Part shown: positions 54,189 to 62,871 of the stretch, piece after piece | How positions within the stretch are numbered: the stretch's first letter is position 1 | How the letters are laid out: each line of letters starts with the position of its first letter | Source of the DNA: Caulobacteraceae bacterium | Lineage (GTDB): Bacteria; Pseudomonadota; Alphaproteobacteria; Caulobacterales; Aquidulcibacteraceae | Assembly (NCBI GenBank): GCA_016703335.1 | Contig: JADJCG010000011.1 | Span: 62,001-126,000 of the forward strand | Direction: 5' to 3' | Length of the DNA: 64,000 nt | Notes under the pieces: model-generated | Databases searched by the model: none | What the model was told of the DNA's origin: nothing | The model's input: the letters and a program-made list of their open reading frames with translations, nothing else | Made by a program: the position numbers and the translations under genes

Positions 54189-55364
54189 ATGAGCGATTAT
54201 GATCTGATCATCGTTGGCGCCGGACCCGCGGGCCTCAGCCTCGCCGCGCGGCTGGCGGGAGCGCCGCTCCGTATCGCGCTTATTGACAAGTCGTCCGAAG
54301 CGGCGCTGAGCGAACCCGCCTATGATGGGCGCGAGATCGCGCTCACCCGAACATCAATCGAACGCCTGCGCACACTTGGCGCCTGGCAACGCCTTAGGGC
54401 AGAGGAAGCCGCCCCGCTCGTGCGCGCCGAAGTGCTGGACGGCGCCTCTTCTTACGTCTTGCCCTTCACCGATCGCCGCGGTCGCGAGCCGTTGGGGGCG
54501 CTCGTCTCCAACGCCGCCCTCCGACGCGCTTTGTTCGAGTGTGTCCAAGTTCAAAGCAATTGCGATCTGTTCACCGGGCGTACGGCGCACATCGGCGACA
54601 TCGATGACAAAGGCGCCAGCGTGCAGCTACAAAATGACCGCGCGCTCGCAGCCAAGCTCATAGTGGCGGCGGACACGCGGTTCTCGGCCTTGCGCCAGAG
54701 CCAGGGCATCGGCGCGCGCATGGTCGACTTTGGCCGCACCATGCTGGTTTGCCGCGTGCGCCACACGCGGGCGCACAACAACATCGCCACCGAATGGTTC
54801 GATCGCGGCCAAACCATTGCGATGCTGCCGTTGCTGGAGGGCCAATCATCTTTCGTACTGACACTCGACACGCTCGACATGGCGGGGATCAAAGCATTGA
54901 GCGCGGAAGCGTTCGCACGCGAGATCGAACGCCGCACGCAACGCCGCTGGGGCGATATCACGCTCACGAGCGAGCGCTTCTATTATCCCTTGGTCGCCGT
55001 CTATGCCGATCGCTTCGTTGCGCCCAGATTTGCACTGCTGGGCGATGCCGCCGTCGGCATGCATCCAGTCACCGCGCATGGCTTCAATTTCGGCCTCAAG
55101 GGCGCCTTCGCGCTCGGGCGCGAGATCCTCGCCGCACAACGGGACGGTCGCGATATTGGCGCCAGCCGCGGCCTTAGCCATTACGAGCGAGATCACAAAC
55201 GCGCCACGCTCCCGCTCTTTGCCGCCACCAACGCGATCGCCAAACTCTACGCTGACGAACGCATAATCGCGCGTTGGGCGCGCGGCGCGGGCCTTCGCTT
55301 AATGAACGCCACGCCGGGCGCGCGTCGGATCGTCGAAGCGAGCCTCAGCGGCGCGGACGCATGA
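54189..55364 (+). CDS. UbiH/UbiM-like FAD-dependent ubiquinone hydroxylase
   Basis: 391 residues from ATG 54189 with AAGGAAG upstream. YDLIIVGAGPAGLSLAARLA (GxGxxG), DGREIALTRTSIERLRTLGAW, and ALLGDAAVGMHPVTAHGFNFGLKGAFAL (GD...P second FAD motif). The pattern DGREIALT is close to UbiM, which hydroxylates ubiquinone precursors at C5 in several alphaproteobacteria. The reaction needs oxygen. The frame upstream of 54189 is a shadow of nnrS. It overlaps the ThDP enzyme gene as ATGA. Confidence 0.75.
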   Translation: MSDYDLIIVGAGPAGLSLAARLAGAPLRIALIDKSSEAALSEPAYDGREIALTRTSIERLRTLGAWQRLRAEEAAPLVRAEVLDGASSYVLPFTDRRGREPLGALVSNAALRRALFECVQVQSNCDLFTGRTAHIGDIDDKGASVQLQNDRALAAKLIVAADTRFSALRQSQGIGARMVDFGRTMLVCRVRHTRAHNNIATEWFDRGQTIAMLPLLEGQSSFVLTLDTLDMAGIKALSAEAFAREIERRTQRRWGDITLTSERFYYPLVAVYADRFVAPRFALLGDAAVGMHPVTAHGFNFGLKGAFALGREILAAQRDGRDIGASRGLSHYERDHKRATLPLFAATNAIAKLYADERIIARWARGAGLRLMNATPGARRIVEASLSGADA

Positions 55365-56893
55365 AAGCGGCCCAGAGCCTCCTGGCGCTCGCCGCTCGCG
55401 AGGGCGTGCGCGCCTGCTTTGCCAATCCTGGCACCTCGGAAATGCATCTCGTCGCGGCGCTCGATTCCGCACCGGACATCCGTCCGGTCTTATGTCTGTT
55501 CGAGGGGGTGGCGACGGGCGCAGCCGATGGGTACGGTCGCATGATGCAGGCGCCGGCGCTGACGCTACTGCATCTGGGGCCTGGTCTTGGTAACGGCCTC
55601 GCCAATTTGCACAACGCCTATCGCGCGCGAACGCCGATCGTTTCGCTGATCGGCGAACACGCCACCTATCATCGCGTCAACAACCCGCCTCTGGCCAGCG
55701 ACATCGCATCGATCGCGCGGCCAGTGTCGGCATGGCTAAAAACCGCCGAGAGCGCGGCCGAGCTTCTTATCCTCACGCAGGACGCGATCGAAGCAGCACG
55801 CCAAACCGGTCCGGCAACGCTCATTCTTCCGGCCGATGTCGCCTGGAGCGATGAAGAACCCACAGCACCTGCGCCGCCGCTCAAACAGCGCGAGAGTTTT
55901 GATGATGGCCATTGGGACGAAGCCGCGCGTCTGCTTGGGCCGCGTACATTGCTCTTGCTGGGTGGTCGGTTTTTGTCCGCCAACGCCTGCGCCGCCGCGC
56001 AACGCATCGCCGCCAAGACTGGCGCGCTCGCTTTGATCGAGACATTCCCTGTGCGCGTCCGACGAGAAGGCGCGGGAGCGGGCCTGAAGCGCCTGCCCTA
56101 TCTCAGCGAGATGGCGGCCGCTTCTCTTTCGCATATCGATACGGTCATCCTCGCGGGCGCTGCCTATCCAGTGGCGTTCTTTGCCCTTCCCGGCCGGCCC
56201 ACAACGCTTGCGCCCGATCATGCGCGCATCCTGGAGATCGCCGCGCCCGGCTTCAACATCGAGCGCGCGCTCACCTCGATCGCAGCGCTCGTGCAAGCCA
56301 ATATCGACCTGCCTCGCGCCGGCGAGGCGCCTGTCAACCCCAATGGCGGCGCGATCGATCCCATGGCTTTGGCGCAAAGCATCGCGGCGACCCTGCCGGA
56401 CAACGCCATTGTCTGCGACGAGTCCAACACGGCCGGGCTCTTCTGTTACGAGGCCGCGGCGTCAGCGGCGGCGCACGACTGGCTGACACTGACGGGCGGC
56501 GCGATTGGTCAAGGGCTGCCGTTGGCGACGGGCGCGGCCATCGCGTGTCCAGATAGGCGCGTGCTCGCGCTCGAGGCCGATGGCAGCGCGCTCTATACGA
56601 TCCAAGCCTTGTGGACGCAGGCGCGCGAGGGTCTCCACGTCACCAACGTCATCCTCAACAATGGCGCCTACGCCATCCTGCGTCTGGAAATGATGCGCGC
56701 GGGCGTCAACGAATTGTCGGAAGCCGCCGGCGCGCTGTTTGACCTTAAACATCCGGCGATCGATTTTTGTGCGCTGGCGCGAGGCTTCGGCGTGCCCGCC
56801 GAGCGGGTCGAAACGGCGGCCAAACTTGTCGCGGCGCTCGAACGCAGTTTCGCCACGCCGGGCCCCGCCTTGATCGAGGTGATGATCCGTTGA
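55361..56893 (+). CDS. Thiamine-diphosphate-dependent enzyme, acetolactate synthase-like
   Basis: 510 residues. The N-terminal PYR domain has CFANPGTSEMHLVAAL with the catalytic Glu in CLFEGVATGAADGYGRM. The C-terminal PP domain has ALEADGSALYTIQALWTQAREGLHVTNVILNNGAYA, the ThDP motif DG-x(~25)-NN. The family includes benzoylformate decarboxylase and acetolactate synthase-like enzymes; the substrate is not deducible. It is co-translated with the UbiM-like and FAD dehydrogenase genes, which argues for a single alpha-keto/hydroxy acid pathway. Confidence 0.78.
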   Translation: MKAAQSLLALAAREGVRACFANPGTSEMHLVAALDSAPDIRPVLCLFEGVATGAADGYGRMMQAPALTLLHLGPGLGNGLANLHNAYRARTPIVSLIGEHATYHRVNNPPLASDIASIARPVSAWLKTAESAAELLILTQDAIEAARQTGPATLILPADVAWSDEEPTAPAPPLKQRESFDDGHWDEAARLLGPRTLLLLGGRFLSANACAAAQRIAAKTGALALIETFPVRVRREGAGAGLKRLPYLSEMAAASLSHIDTVILAGAAYPVAFFALPGRPTTLAPDHARILEIAAPGFNIERALTSIAALVQANIDLPRAGEAPVNPNGGAIDPMALAQSIAATLPDNAIVCDESNTAGLFCYEAAASAAAHDWLTLTGGAIGQGLPLATGAAIACPDRRVLALEADGSALYTIQALWTQAREGLHVTNVILNNGAYAILRLEMMRAGVNELSEAAGALFDLKHPAIDFCALARGFGVPAERVETAAKLVAALERSFATPGPALIEVMIR

Positions 56894-58281
56894 GCACATT
56901 ACCCAACGCGCTCAGCGCCCAGCTCCAGACATTACTGGGCGTGCGCTTCAGCCGCGCCGAGGCGGTTCGCAATCAGCACGCGGGCGCGGGCATGCACTTG
57001 CCGCCGTTGCCGCCCCAGGCCGTCGCCATGGTGCAGAATCTGGAAGAGATCATCGCCGTCGTGCGCGCCTGCGCCGAGCATGACGCCCCGATCATCCCCT
57101 ATGGCGCGGGCACTTCGCTTGAATGCCATGTCGGCGCCCCGCGCGGCGGCATCGCGATTGACGTCTCGGGCATGAAGCAGCTGCTGCGCTTGAGTATCGA
57201 AGATCAGGACTGCACGGTGCAGGCGGGCCTCACGCGCCTCGCCCTGAACGAGGAGCTCAGACACACGGGTCTCTTCTTCCCGGTCGATCCGGGCGCCAAC
57301 GCCACGATCGGCGGCATGGCCTCAACCCGCGCTTCGGGCACGACGACGTTGCGCTATGGCGGCATGCGCGAGAACGTCATCGCGCTTACGGTCGTCACCG
57401 CCGATGGACGCGTCATCAAGACGGCCAGCCGCGCACGCAAATCGGCGGCGGGGTACGACCTCACCCATCTTTTTGTCGGCAGTGAAGGCACGCTCGGGGT
57501 CATCGCCGAGGTGACGTTGAGGCTTCACCCAGTTCCGGAGGCCGCCAGCGCGGCGGTGTGCTCGTTCGAGACCGCGCACGGCGCGACAGCGACCGTGATC
57601 GAAGCCGTGCAATGCGGCTTGCCCTTGGCGCGCGCGGAATATCTCGACGCCGCAGCGATTGTTGCGGTGAACCGCGCTTTCGCCACCGATCACCCCGAGC
57701 GCGAGACGCTCTTTCTGGAGTTCCACGGATCGCCGCGTGAGGTGGAGGAGTGCGCCGCCCGCGCCCGTGCGATTGCCGATGCGCATGGCGGCGGCGCGTT
57801 TCGCTGGGCGCTCGACAGCGAAGCGCGCAATGAACTTTGGAAGGCGCGGCATAATGCAGGTCTGGCGGCGCTGGGCTTGAGGCCAGGTGCGCGGCCTTGG
57901 TCGACGGACGTCTGCGTGCCCATTAGCCAGCTTTCAGACTGCATTGACGCCACCAAGCGCGACATCGGCGCCCTCGCCTTTCCGGCCATTGTGCTGGGAC
58001 ATATTGGCGATGGCAATTTCCACGTGGTTCTCTTGATTGACGCTACGAGCGCCGAGGAAGTCGCCGCCGCCAAGAGCTTCAATGACAAGCTCGTCGCGCG
58101 TGCGATCGCCATGGACGGCACCTGCACCGGTGAACACGGCATCGGCATCGGCAAGCGCGAGTCGCTGCGCGAAGAGCTTGGGCCGGCGGTCGATGTCATG
58201 GCCGACATCAAGCTTGCGCTCGACCGGCGCTCGATCATGAACCCTGACAAGATCTTCAAGCCGCTGCGCCACTTCAACTGA
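56890..58281 (+). CDS. FAD-linked oxidase, D-lactate/glycolate dehydrogenase type
   Basis: 463 residues from a TTG start overlapping the previous stop (TTGA). IIPYGAGTSLECHVGAPRGGIAIDVSGM and PVDPGANATIGGMASTRASGTTTLRYGGMRENV are the PCMH-type FAD-binding blocks of the GlcD/DLD family. FVGSEGTLGVIAEVTLRL, LGHIGDGNFHVVLLID and GTCTGEHGIGIGKR complete it, with His ligands. It oxidises a 2-hydroxy acid and passes electrons to the quinone pool or a cytochrome. The operon makes a link with the ThDP enzyme likely. Confidence 0.85.
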   Translation: MSTLPNALSAQLQTLLGVRFSRAEAVRNQHAGAGMHLPPLPPQAVAMVQNLEEIIAVVRACAEHDAPIIPYGAGTSLECHVGAPRGGIAIDVSGMKQLLRLSIEDQDCTVQAGLTRLALNEELRHTGLFFPVDPGANATIGGMASTRASGTTTLRYGGMRENVIALTVVTADGRVIKTASRARKSAAGYDLTHLFVGSEGTLGVIAEVTLRLHPVPEAASAAVCSFETAHGATATVIEAVQCGLPLARAEYLDAAAIVAVNRAFATDHPERETLFLEFHGSPREVEECAARARAIADAHGGGAFRWALDSEARNELWKARHNAGLAALGLRPGARPWSTDVCVPISQLSDCIDATKRDIGALAFPAIVLGHIGDGNFHVVLLIDATSAEEVAAAKSFNDKLVARAIAMDGTCTGEHGIGIGKRESLREELGPAVDVMADIKLALDRRSIMNPDKIFKPLRHFN

Positions 58282-59647
58282 GCGGGGCGAAGATCGCGGT
58301 GAAATGCCTCAGCGCTTTGGGCTCGCGCACGACGCGCAAGCCCTTTAGCGTCTTGCGCTTTTCATGCACGGCGAGGATCGTCTCCACGACATAATCAGCA
58401 TGAGATTGCGTGTAGACGCGCCGCGGCATCGCCAAGCGCACCAATTCAAGCCGTGCGGCGCGCTCGCCCCCGTCGGGCTGGCGGCCGAACATGACGCTGC
58501 CGATCTCACACCCGCGCACGCCGCCCTCTTCGTAGAGCGCCACCGCTAGCGCCTGGCCGGGATAGGCGAGCGCTGGGATGTGAGGAAGCATGGCGCCGGC
58601 GTCGAGAAAGACCGCATGCCCGCCGGCTGGGCGAACCACTGGCACGCCGGCCGCGATCAAACGCTCCAGCACATATTCATTCACGCGCACGCGATAACGC
58701 AGATAATCTTCGTCGACGATCTCGCTCAAACCCTGGGCTATGGCGTCGAGGTCGCGTCCGGCGAGGCCCCCATAGGTGGGAAAACCCTCGGTCAGGATGA
58801 GCCGGGTTCGCGCGCGCTCGGCTAAATCATCGTCGTTGAGCGCAAGCCAGCCGCCAATATTTGCGAACGCGTCCTTTTTCGCCGACATGGTCATGCCGTC
58901 GGCGCAGGCGAAGATCTCGCGCACGATGTCGGGTACGGCGCGATCGCCTTGCCCCGGCTCCCTTTGCTTGATGAACCAGGCATTCTCAGCGAAGCGGCAG
59001 CCGTCGATGATGAAGCACTTGTCGTGCGCGTGCGCCAAAGCGGCGACGCGTTTGATGTTGGCAAGACTGGCGGGCTGTCCGCCACCGGCATTGTTGGTGA
59101 TGGTCATCATCACACACGGGATGCGATTGCCTTCGGCGGCCAGCAACTTTTCGAGCCGCTCGACATCCATATTGCCCTTGAAAGGGTAATCCGAAGCGGG
59201 CTCGTCGGCTTCAGCGCCCAGGAGATCGAGAGCGATCGCGCCTGTGGCTTCGATATTGGCGCGCGTCGTATCGAAATGGGTATTGGAGGGAATGAGACGG
59301 TCCGCGCCGCCCAGCAAGGCGAACAGGATGGATTCCGCGGCGCGCCCTTGATGCGTCGGGATCACATGCTTGAACGGCATCAGCCGTTTTACGGCGGCCT
59401 CAAACCGCCCAAAGGAGGTTGAGCCGGCATAAGATTCATCGCCGCGCATCAGCGCCGCCCATTGCTCGGCGCTCATCGCGGCGACACCGGAATCGGTCAA
59501 CAGATCGATGATGATGTCTTCAGCGCGGATCGAGAAAAGATTGTAACCGGCGCGGACAAGTATCCCTTTGCGCTCTTCCGTGCTCGTCATCCGGATCGGT
59601 TCAACGGACTTGATCCGGAAGGGCTCGATGATGGTGCGCATGGCCAA
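58274..59647 (-). CDS. tnaA: Tryptophanase / tyrosine phenol-lyase family
   Basis: 457 residues. A PLP fold type I beta-eliminating lyase: GSTSFGRFEAAVKRLMPFKHVIPTHQGRAAESILFALL near the N-terminus, FIIDGCRFAENAWFIKQRE, and MTMSAKKDAFANIGGWLAL with the PLP Lys. EGFPTYGGLAGRDLDAIAQGL follows. The enzyme cleaves tryptophan (indole) or tyrosine (phenol) plus pyruvate and ammonia; the sequence alone does not settle which. It converges on the FAD dehydrogenase gene, with an 8-base overlap. A perfect FNR/FixK box stands 31 bases before the start. Confidence 0.88.
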   Translation of the reverse strand: MAMRTIIEPFRIKSVEPIRMTSTEERKGILVRAGYNLFSIRAEDIIIDLLTDSGVAAMSAEQWAALMRGDESYAGSTSFGRFEAAVKRLMPFKHVIPTHQGRAAESILFALLGGADRLIPSNTHFDTTRANIEATGAIALDLLGAEADEPASDYPFKGNMDVERLEKLLAAEGNRIPCVMMTITNNAGGGQPASLANIKRVAALAHAHDKCFIIDGCRFAENAWFIKQREPGQGDRAVPDIVREIFACADGMTMSAKKDAFANIGGWLALNDDDLAERARTRLILTEGFPTYGGLAGRDLDAIAQGLSEIVDEDYLRYRVRVNEYVLERLIAAGVPVVRPAGGHAVFLDAGAMLPHIPALAYPGQALAVALYEEGGVRGCEIGSVMFGRQPDGGERAARLELVRLAMPRRVYTQSHADYVVETILAVHEKRKTLKGLRVVREPKALRHFTAIFAPLS

Positions 59648-59677
59648 GAAGCCTAGGGCTTGGTCTCGCGCTGGCGT

Positions 59678-59691
59678 TTGATGCGCATCAA
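59678..59691. promoter_or_regulatory. FNR/FixK box before tnaA
   Basis: TTGATGCGCATCAA matches the consensus exactly, 31 bases upstream of the first tnaA start codon. It lies just downstream of the small gene at 59696. Confidence 0.75.
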
Positions 59692-59695
59692 GACG

Positions 59696-59911
59696 TCAGA
59701 TGAACCGGAACCCAAGCGGTGACGAGGCGAGCTTCTCGCCCGTCAACAGCCGCACCACGATCAGGGCCTCGCCGTCGCGAACTTCATGGCCCGGCAAGCC
59801 GGTCACGAGCGGATGCGTCCTCAGGATTGTCAGCCAGATGGTGGGAAAGTCACTGCCACGACCGCGCGCCGACTCGCATTGATGCAACAGGTCGAGAGCC
59901 GCTCTGTCCAT
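59696..59911 (-). CDS. Small hypothetical protein
   Basis: 71 residues from the ATG at 59911 with GGGGAG upstream; the frame also allows a GTG at 59917. MDRAALDLLHQCESARGRGSDFPTIWLTILRTHPLVTG looks like a soluble helical protein, with LVTGLPGHEVRDGEALIVVRLLTGEKLASSPLGFRFI after it. I recognise no family. It is flanked by FNR/FixK-type boxes on both sides. Confidence 0.5.
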   Translation of the reverse strand: MDRAALDLLHQCESARGRGSDFPTIWLTILRTHPLVTGLPGHEVRDGEALIVVRLLTGEKLASSPLGFRFI

Positions 59912-59958
59912 CAACACATCTCCCCGGCGTCAGCTTGGCGGCGGTTTAAGAACGAGTA

Positions 59959-59972
59959 TTGATCGAGATCAT
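59959..59972. promoter_or_regulatory. FNR/FixK-like box, one mismatch
   Basis: TTGATCGAGATCAT differs from the consensus only in the last base. It lies 48 bases upstream of the small gene on the minus strand and between it and the AhpD-like gene. Confidence 0.55.
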
Positions 59973-60027
59973 GGACAAGAACCCAAAAATCCGATCGGGC
60001 CCTGCGACGTTGCAGCGCGCTTCAAGC

Positions 60028-60041
60028 TTGACCTTCATCAA
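60028..60041. promoter_or_regulatory. FNR/FixK-like box, one mismatch
   Basis: TTGACCTTCATCAA has one mismatch in the left half. It lies 159 bases upstream of the AhpD-like gene start. Confidence 0.5.
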
Positions 60042-60199
60042 ACGCATCATTTTGGCGGCGTGTTTTTCTGAGTTCGGCGCCCCCGCGCGCTGAATGGCCA
60101 GCCGCCCGCACCGTGGAGGCGCGGAACGCTCGGTCAGGCACGCCGCTCCGCGTCACAACGGAGCGGCTTGCTCTTTGCGCTGAAGGAACGGCGAGACAG

Positions 60200-60547
60200 A
60201 TGACAACCGATTATGGCGCGCGCATTGCCGAGATCGACGAGTACGCCATCGAATTGCGCAAGCTCATCCCCGATACTGTCAGTGCGTTCGCCGGTTTGTC
60301 GAAGGCCGCGCAAGCGCCCGGATCGCTGGACAAGAAAACCAAGGAATTGCTGGCGCTCGCCATTTCCGTGGCGATCCGCTGTGATGGCTGCGTGGCTTAT
60401 CATACACGCGGAGCGGCGCGCACGGGCGCTACGCGCCTTGAAGTGGCTGAGACGCTTGGCGTCGCCATTCAGATGGGCGGTGGCCCCAGCATGAATTATG
60501 CAGCCGACGCGCTGCGCGCATTCGACCAGTTCAACGTCAAAGCCTGA
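60200..60547 (+). CDS. AhpD-like / carboxymuconolactone decarboxylase family protein
   Basis: 115 residues from ATG 60200 (AAGGAA upstream). KTKELLALAISVAIRCDGCVAYHTRGAARTGATRLEVAETLGVAIQMGGGPSMNYAADAL holds CxxC with the His of the AhpD catalytic set (CDGCVAYH). Such proteins reduce peroxides through a thiol relay. The frame before 60200 is not coding. The gene may be driven by the FNR-like boxes upstream. Confidence 0.82.
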   Translation: MTTDYGARIAEIDEYAIELRKLIPDTVSAFAGLSKAAQAPGSLDKKTKELLALAISVAIRCDGCVAYHTRGAARTGATRLEVAETLGVAIQMGGGPSMNYAADALRAFDQFNVKA

Positions 60548-60564
60548 TCGAGATCGGCGCGGAT

Positions 60565-61677
60565 CTACGTCAAGCCATTGATGTCGGCTTCAAGCTTACT
60601 GATCTCGTCTAATACCCACGCGATGTCTGGCGGGTCGTGGAACATCATGCCCGCCATCGCCTCATAGTCGACCTCGATCAGGCGTCGCAACTTCGCTTGC
60701 GGCGTCAGCAGAATGGCGCCGCGTTTGGCCTCCACGAGCCTATCTGCAGGCGCGGGAAACATCTTCATCTTGGTCTGGCGCACATCCTCAAGCAGCTTGT
60801 CGTCGCGCACCGCGACGTAGCCGATCTTGGTGTCACGCATCATCGCGACATCGTAGTAATGGCGCGCCATGTGGTTGCGATCGGATGGCTTCCAGTCGGG
60901 ATTGTCACGCATGCGGCAATGATTGCCGTGGAGGATGAGCGCCTTTTCAAGGAAAGTGCGTTCGGCTTCGATCATTGCCACCGCCTTTGTGGCCAAGTCC
61001 CAATCCGAGCGCAGCACACGTTGCACATAAGGTTCGACGGCGCGCTCCACGCAGGGTGTGATGGCGCCTCGGGCGCCAACCTCGATCTTGACCCACGGGG
61101 CGATGTAGCTGTTTGCGTCCAACAGCGATGGATAGTGAATCTGCAGCGTGCACCCGTCCTCGTCGGCGCCATCAACGTCGACGCGGCACATCGGCAGCAT
61201 GGCGGCGAGCTTCGTGCGCATGCGGCCGGAGACAAAGGCGCAGCACTTGCCCATCGCCGCATCGGTCGCCTTCTTCCGCTTCGTCGCCGAAGGCTGCGCC
61301 AGCGGATCGGCCTCGTCCGGGATCATCAACCCGCGCCGCGACACCACAATATCGATGTCTTCCGAGAAGCGCTTGATGAGGCCGTAGCCCTTGGAGAGCG
61401 AAGTGCCGCCCTTGAAATAGAGCTTGGGACGCGCCGATCGGCCAAAACCCATGAACATCGCGTCGATCGAACGGCAGACCCAGAAGTCTTTCTCGATCGC
61501 CTGCACGCTGGCGCCCAGGCTCTGCGCCGCGGCGTTGAACGCGTCGCGCCGATCGCGCGCCTCCAGCGCGTCGAACTCGGCATAAGCGGAATTGATGCTG
61601 CGCGACAACGAGCGGCCCCTCAGGCGCTCAATGTGCCACGATTCCTGAGGATTTCGCGCGCAGGCCCAAGCGCCCAC
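60565..61677 (-). CDS. AbiEii-type nucleotidyltransferase toxin
   Basis: About 370 residues in the open frame, with the true start probably later than 61677, since 58 bases overlap the antitoxin. KLYFKGGTSLSKGYGLIKRFSEDIDIVV is the nucleotidyltransferase signature: GG, S/T and the DxD in EDIDI. The remaining part is helical. In the AbiE family the toxin transfers nucleotides to tRNA or a like target and is neutralised by AbiEi. The order antitoxin then toxin is standard. The genes lie next to conjugation genes, a usual place for defence or addiction modules. Confidence 0.82.
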   Translation of the reverse strand: MGAWACARNPQESWHIERLRGRSLSRSINSAYAEFDALEARDRRDAFNAAAQSLGASVQAIEKDFWVCRSIDAMFMGFGRSARPKLYFKGGTSLSKGYGLIKRFSEDIDIVVSRRGLMIPDEADPLAQPSATKRKKATDAAMGKCCAFVSGRMRTKLAAMLPMCRVDVDGADEDGCTLQIHYPSLLDANSYIAPWVKIEVGARGAITPCVERAVEPYVQRVLRSDWDLATKAVAMIEAERTFLEKALILHGNHCRMRDNPDWKPSDRNHMARHYYDVAMMRDTKIGYVAVRDDKLLEDVRQTKMKMFPAPADRLVEAKRGAILLTPQAKLRRLIEVDYEAMAGMMFHDPPDIAWVLDEISKLEADINGLT

Positions 61678-62243
61678 ACGGGCAGGCGCCGCAGATTAGC
61701 GGCGAGCGCTGATGTCGCCGCGTCGGAGGCGGTGCGCGCAATCTTCGCGGCCGCTTCATTGAGATCGAAACCGCTGTCGCGCGCCCAGGCCAACGCCTGC
61801 ACGATCACAGCGGCGTCGGTGTTCAGAAGCGGGGCAAGCTTTACGCCGCTTGGCCGAAACTTGACGCGCAACGTCCCCACGGTGCGGTCGCCAAGTTTGC
61901 GGCTGGCCATATAGGCGGGCCGCGAAAGCACGGCCGTGGTGAGCCCCAGAGCGTTCGCCGCCGCCAGATTGTCGGGCGCGGCGGTTGCGCCGACGCGGCG
62001 GGCGGCGGCGGCGGCGACATCATCGGCGGCGGCGGGTGCATCCCCGCCTAAAAGCTTGCTTTGGCGCGGCCAGTCATAGAGCCCTCGCCCCACCCGGCGC
62101 AGGGTTCCGGCCTTGACCAGGCGCGACAACGCCTGATCCACCGCAGCCCGGGCGCCGAGGTCCACGAAGTCGGCCGGGGTAAAGATCATACCCCCTCGAC
62201 CATGCCCCCGCACACGGCGCATTATTTTTGCTGGTAAATCCAT
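61620..62243 (-). CDS. AbiEi-type antitoxin/DUF6088 protein
   Basis: 207 residues. An N-terminal winged helix (VDLGARAAVDQALSRLVKAGTLRRVGRGLYDWPR) is the DNA-binding part of AbiEi. The C-terminal domain neutralises the toxin in this family. It overlaps the toxin gene. The ATG at 62243 stands about 30 bases from a 9-bp inverted repeat, as expected for autorepression. Low-complexity Ala stretch (AAADDVAAAAARR) is present. Confidence 0.8.
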   Translation of the reverse strand: MDLPAKIMRRVRGHGRGGMIFTPADFVDLGARAAVDQALSRLVKAGTLRRVGRGLYDWPRQSKLLGGDAPAAADDVAAAAARRVGATAAPDNLAAANALGLTTAVLSRPAYMASRKLGDRTVGTLRVKFRPSGVKLAPLLNTDAAVIVQALAWARDSGFDLNEAAAKIARTASDAATSALAANLRRLPVWALGPAREILRNRGTLSA

Positions 62244-62272
62244 TGCTTAGATATGCTTTCAGCGTCTTTGTA

Positions 62273-62301
62273 TGTCAGAAATATATTGATTTTTTCTGAC
62301 A
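62273..62301. promoter_or_regulatory. Inverted repeat operator of the AbiE pair
   Basis: TGTCAGAAA and TTTCTGACA are perfect inverted arms with 11 AT-rich bases between. It is 30 bases upstream of the antitoxin start. AbiEi proteins are known to bind inverted repeats at their promoter and repress it. The T-rich right arm on the plus strand could also act as terminator for the opposite direction, but no gene ends there. Confidence 0.68.
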
Positions 62302-62328
62302 CGACAAGGGCCGTTCTGACCCCGCTGC

Positions 62329-62871
62329 TCACCTCCCGTGCTGGCGCGGACGATGGCGCAGGGCCAGGAGCAGCCATTTGAGCTGACCGCGATCGAAGCG
62401 GCGGACGGCGGCGTCTTCCACTACGCTTGAGCCGGCCATGCGGACGCCGGGAACCAAGCCCTCGCGCAGACGCCGCGCCACCGTCGCGCGCGATACCCCG
62501 AAGAAGAACTGAATGTCCTTGTACGTAAACCAGAGCTGGGCCTGCGGCAGCGCTTCGAGCGCCGGGGCGACGCTCTCATGGGCCTCGTCCGAATAGGCTG
62601 GCATGTCGTCAACGCAGAGCACGCGCGATGGCCGCTCATCGATCATACGCGCGCAGGCGCGACTCAACGCGGGCTTGGCCGCAATAGGTTTGACAGTCGG
62701 CGGCGGCGCCCCGACCTCGACGGGAGCGGGCTTTGCTTCAGCGTCCTCCACATCAAACAATGAAAGTTGCCTTGAGCCCGCATGCTTCTTGGCGCCGTCG
62801 CGCGCGCGGGCGCCTGTCGGCGGCTTCGCCGGCGAAACGGCGACAATGGCGTCACGTTCACCCACCGTCAT
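62329..62871 (-). CDS. Helix-turn-helix (excisionase-like) DNA-binding protein beside trbI
   Basis: 180 residues from ATG 62871, overlapping the end of trbI by 14 bases. The C-terminal half WFTYKDIQFFFGVSRATVARRLREGLVPGVRMAGSSVVEDAAVRRFDRGQLKWLLLALRHRPRQ has a MerR/Xis-type helix-turn-helix with wing. The N-terminal half is a basic, Pro-rich, disordered segment with QLSLFDVED, a possible beta-clamp-like peptide (QLSLF). A similar C-terminal end survives at 7.5 kb. It may regulate or assist the mobile element. Confidence 0.6.
   Translation of the reverse strand: MTVGERDAIVAVSPAKPPTGARARDGAKKHAGSRQLSLFDVEDAEAKPAPVEVGAPPPTVKPIAAKPALSRACARMIDERPSRVLCVDDMPAYSDEAHESVAPALEALPQAQLWFTYKDIQFFFGVSRATVARRLREGLVPGVRMAGSSVVEDAAVRRFDRGQLKWLLLALRHRPRQHGR

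Noticed and set aside
60637..61914. 425-codon plus-strand frame opposite the AbiE genes
   Set aside because: Antisense shadow; the minus strand has clear nucleotidyltransferase motifs.
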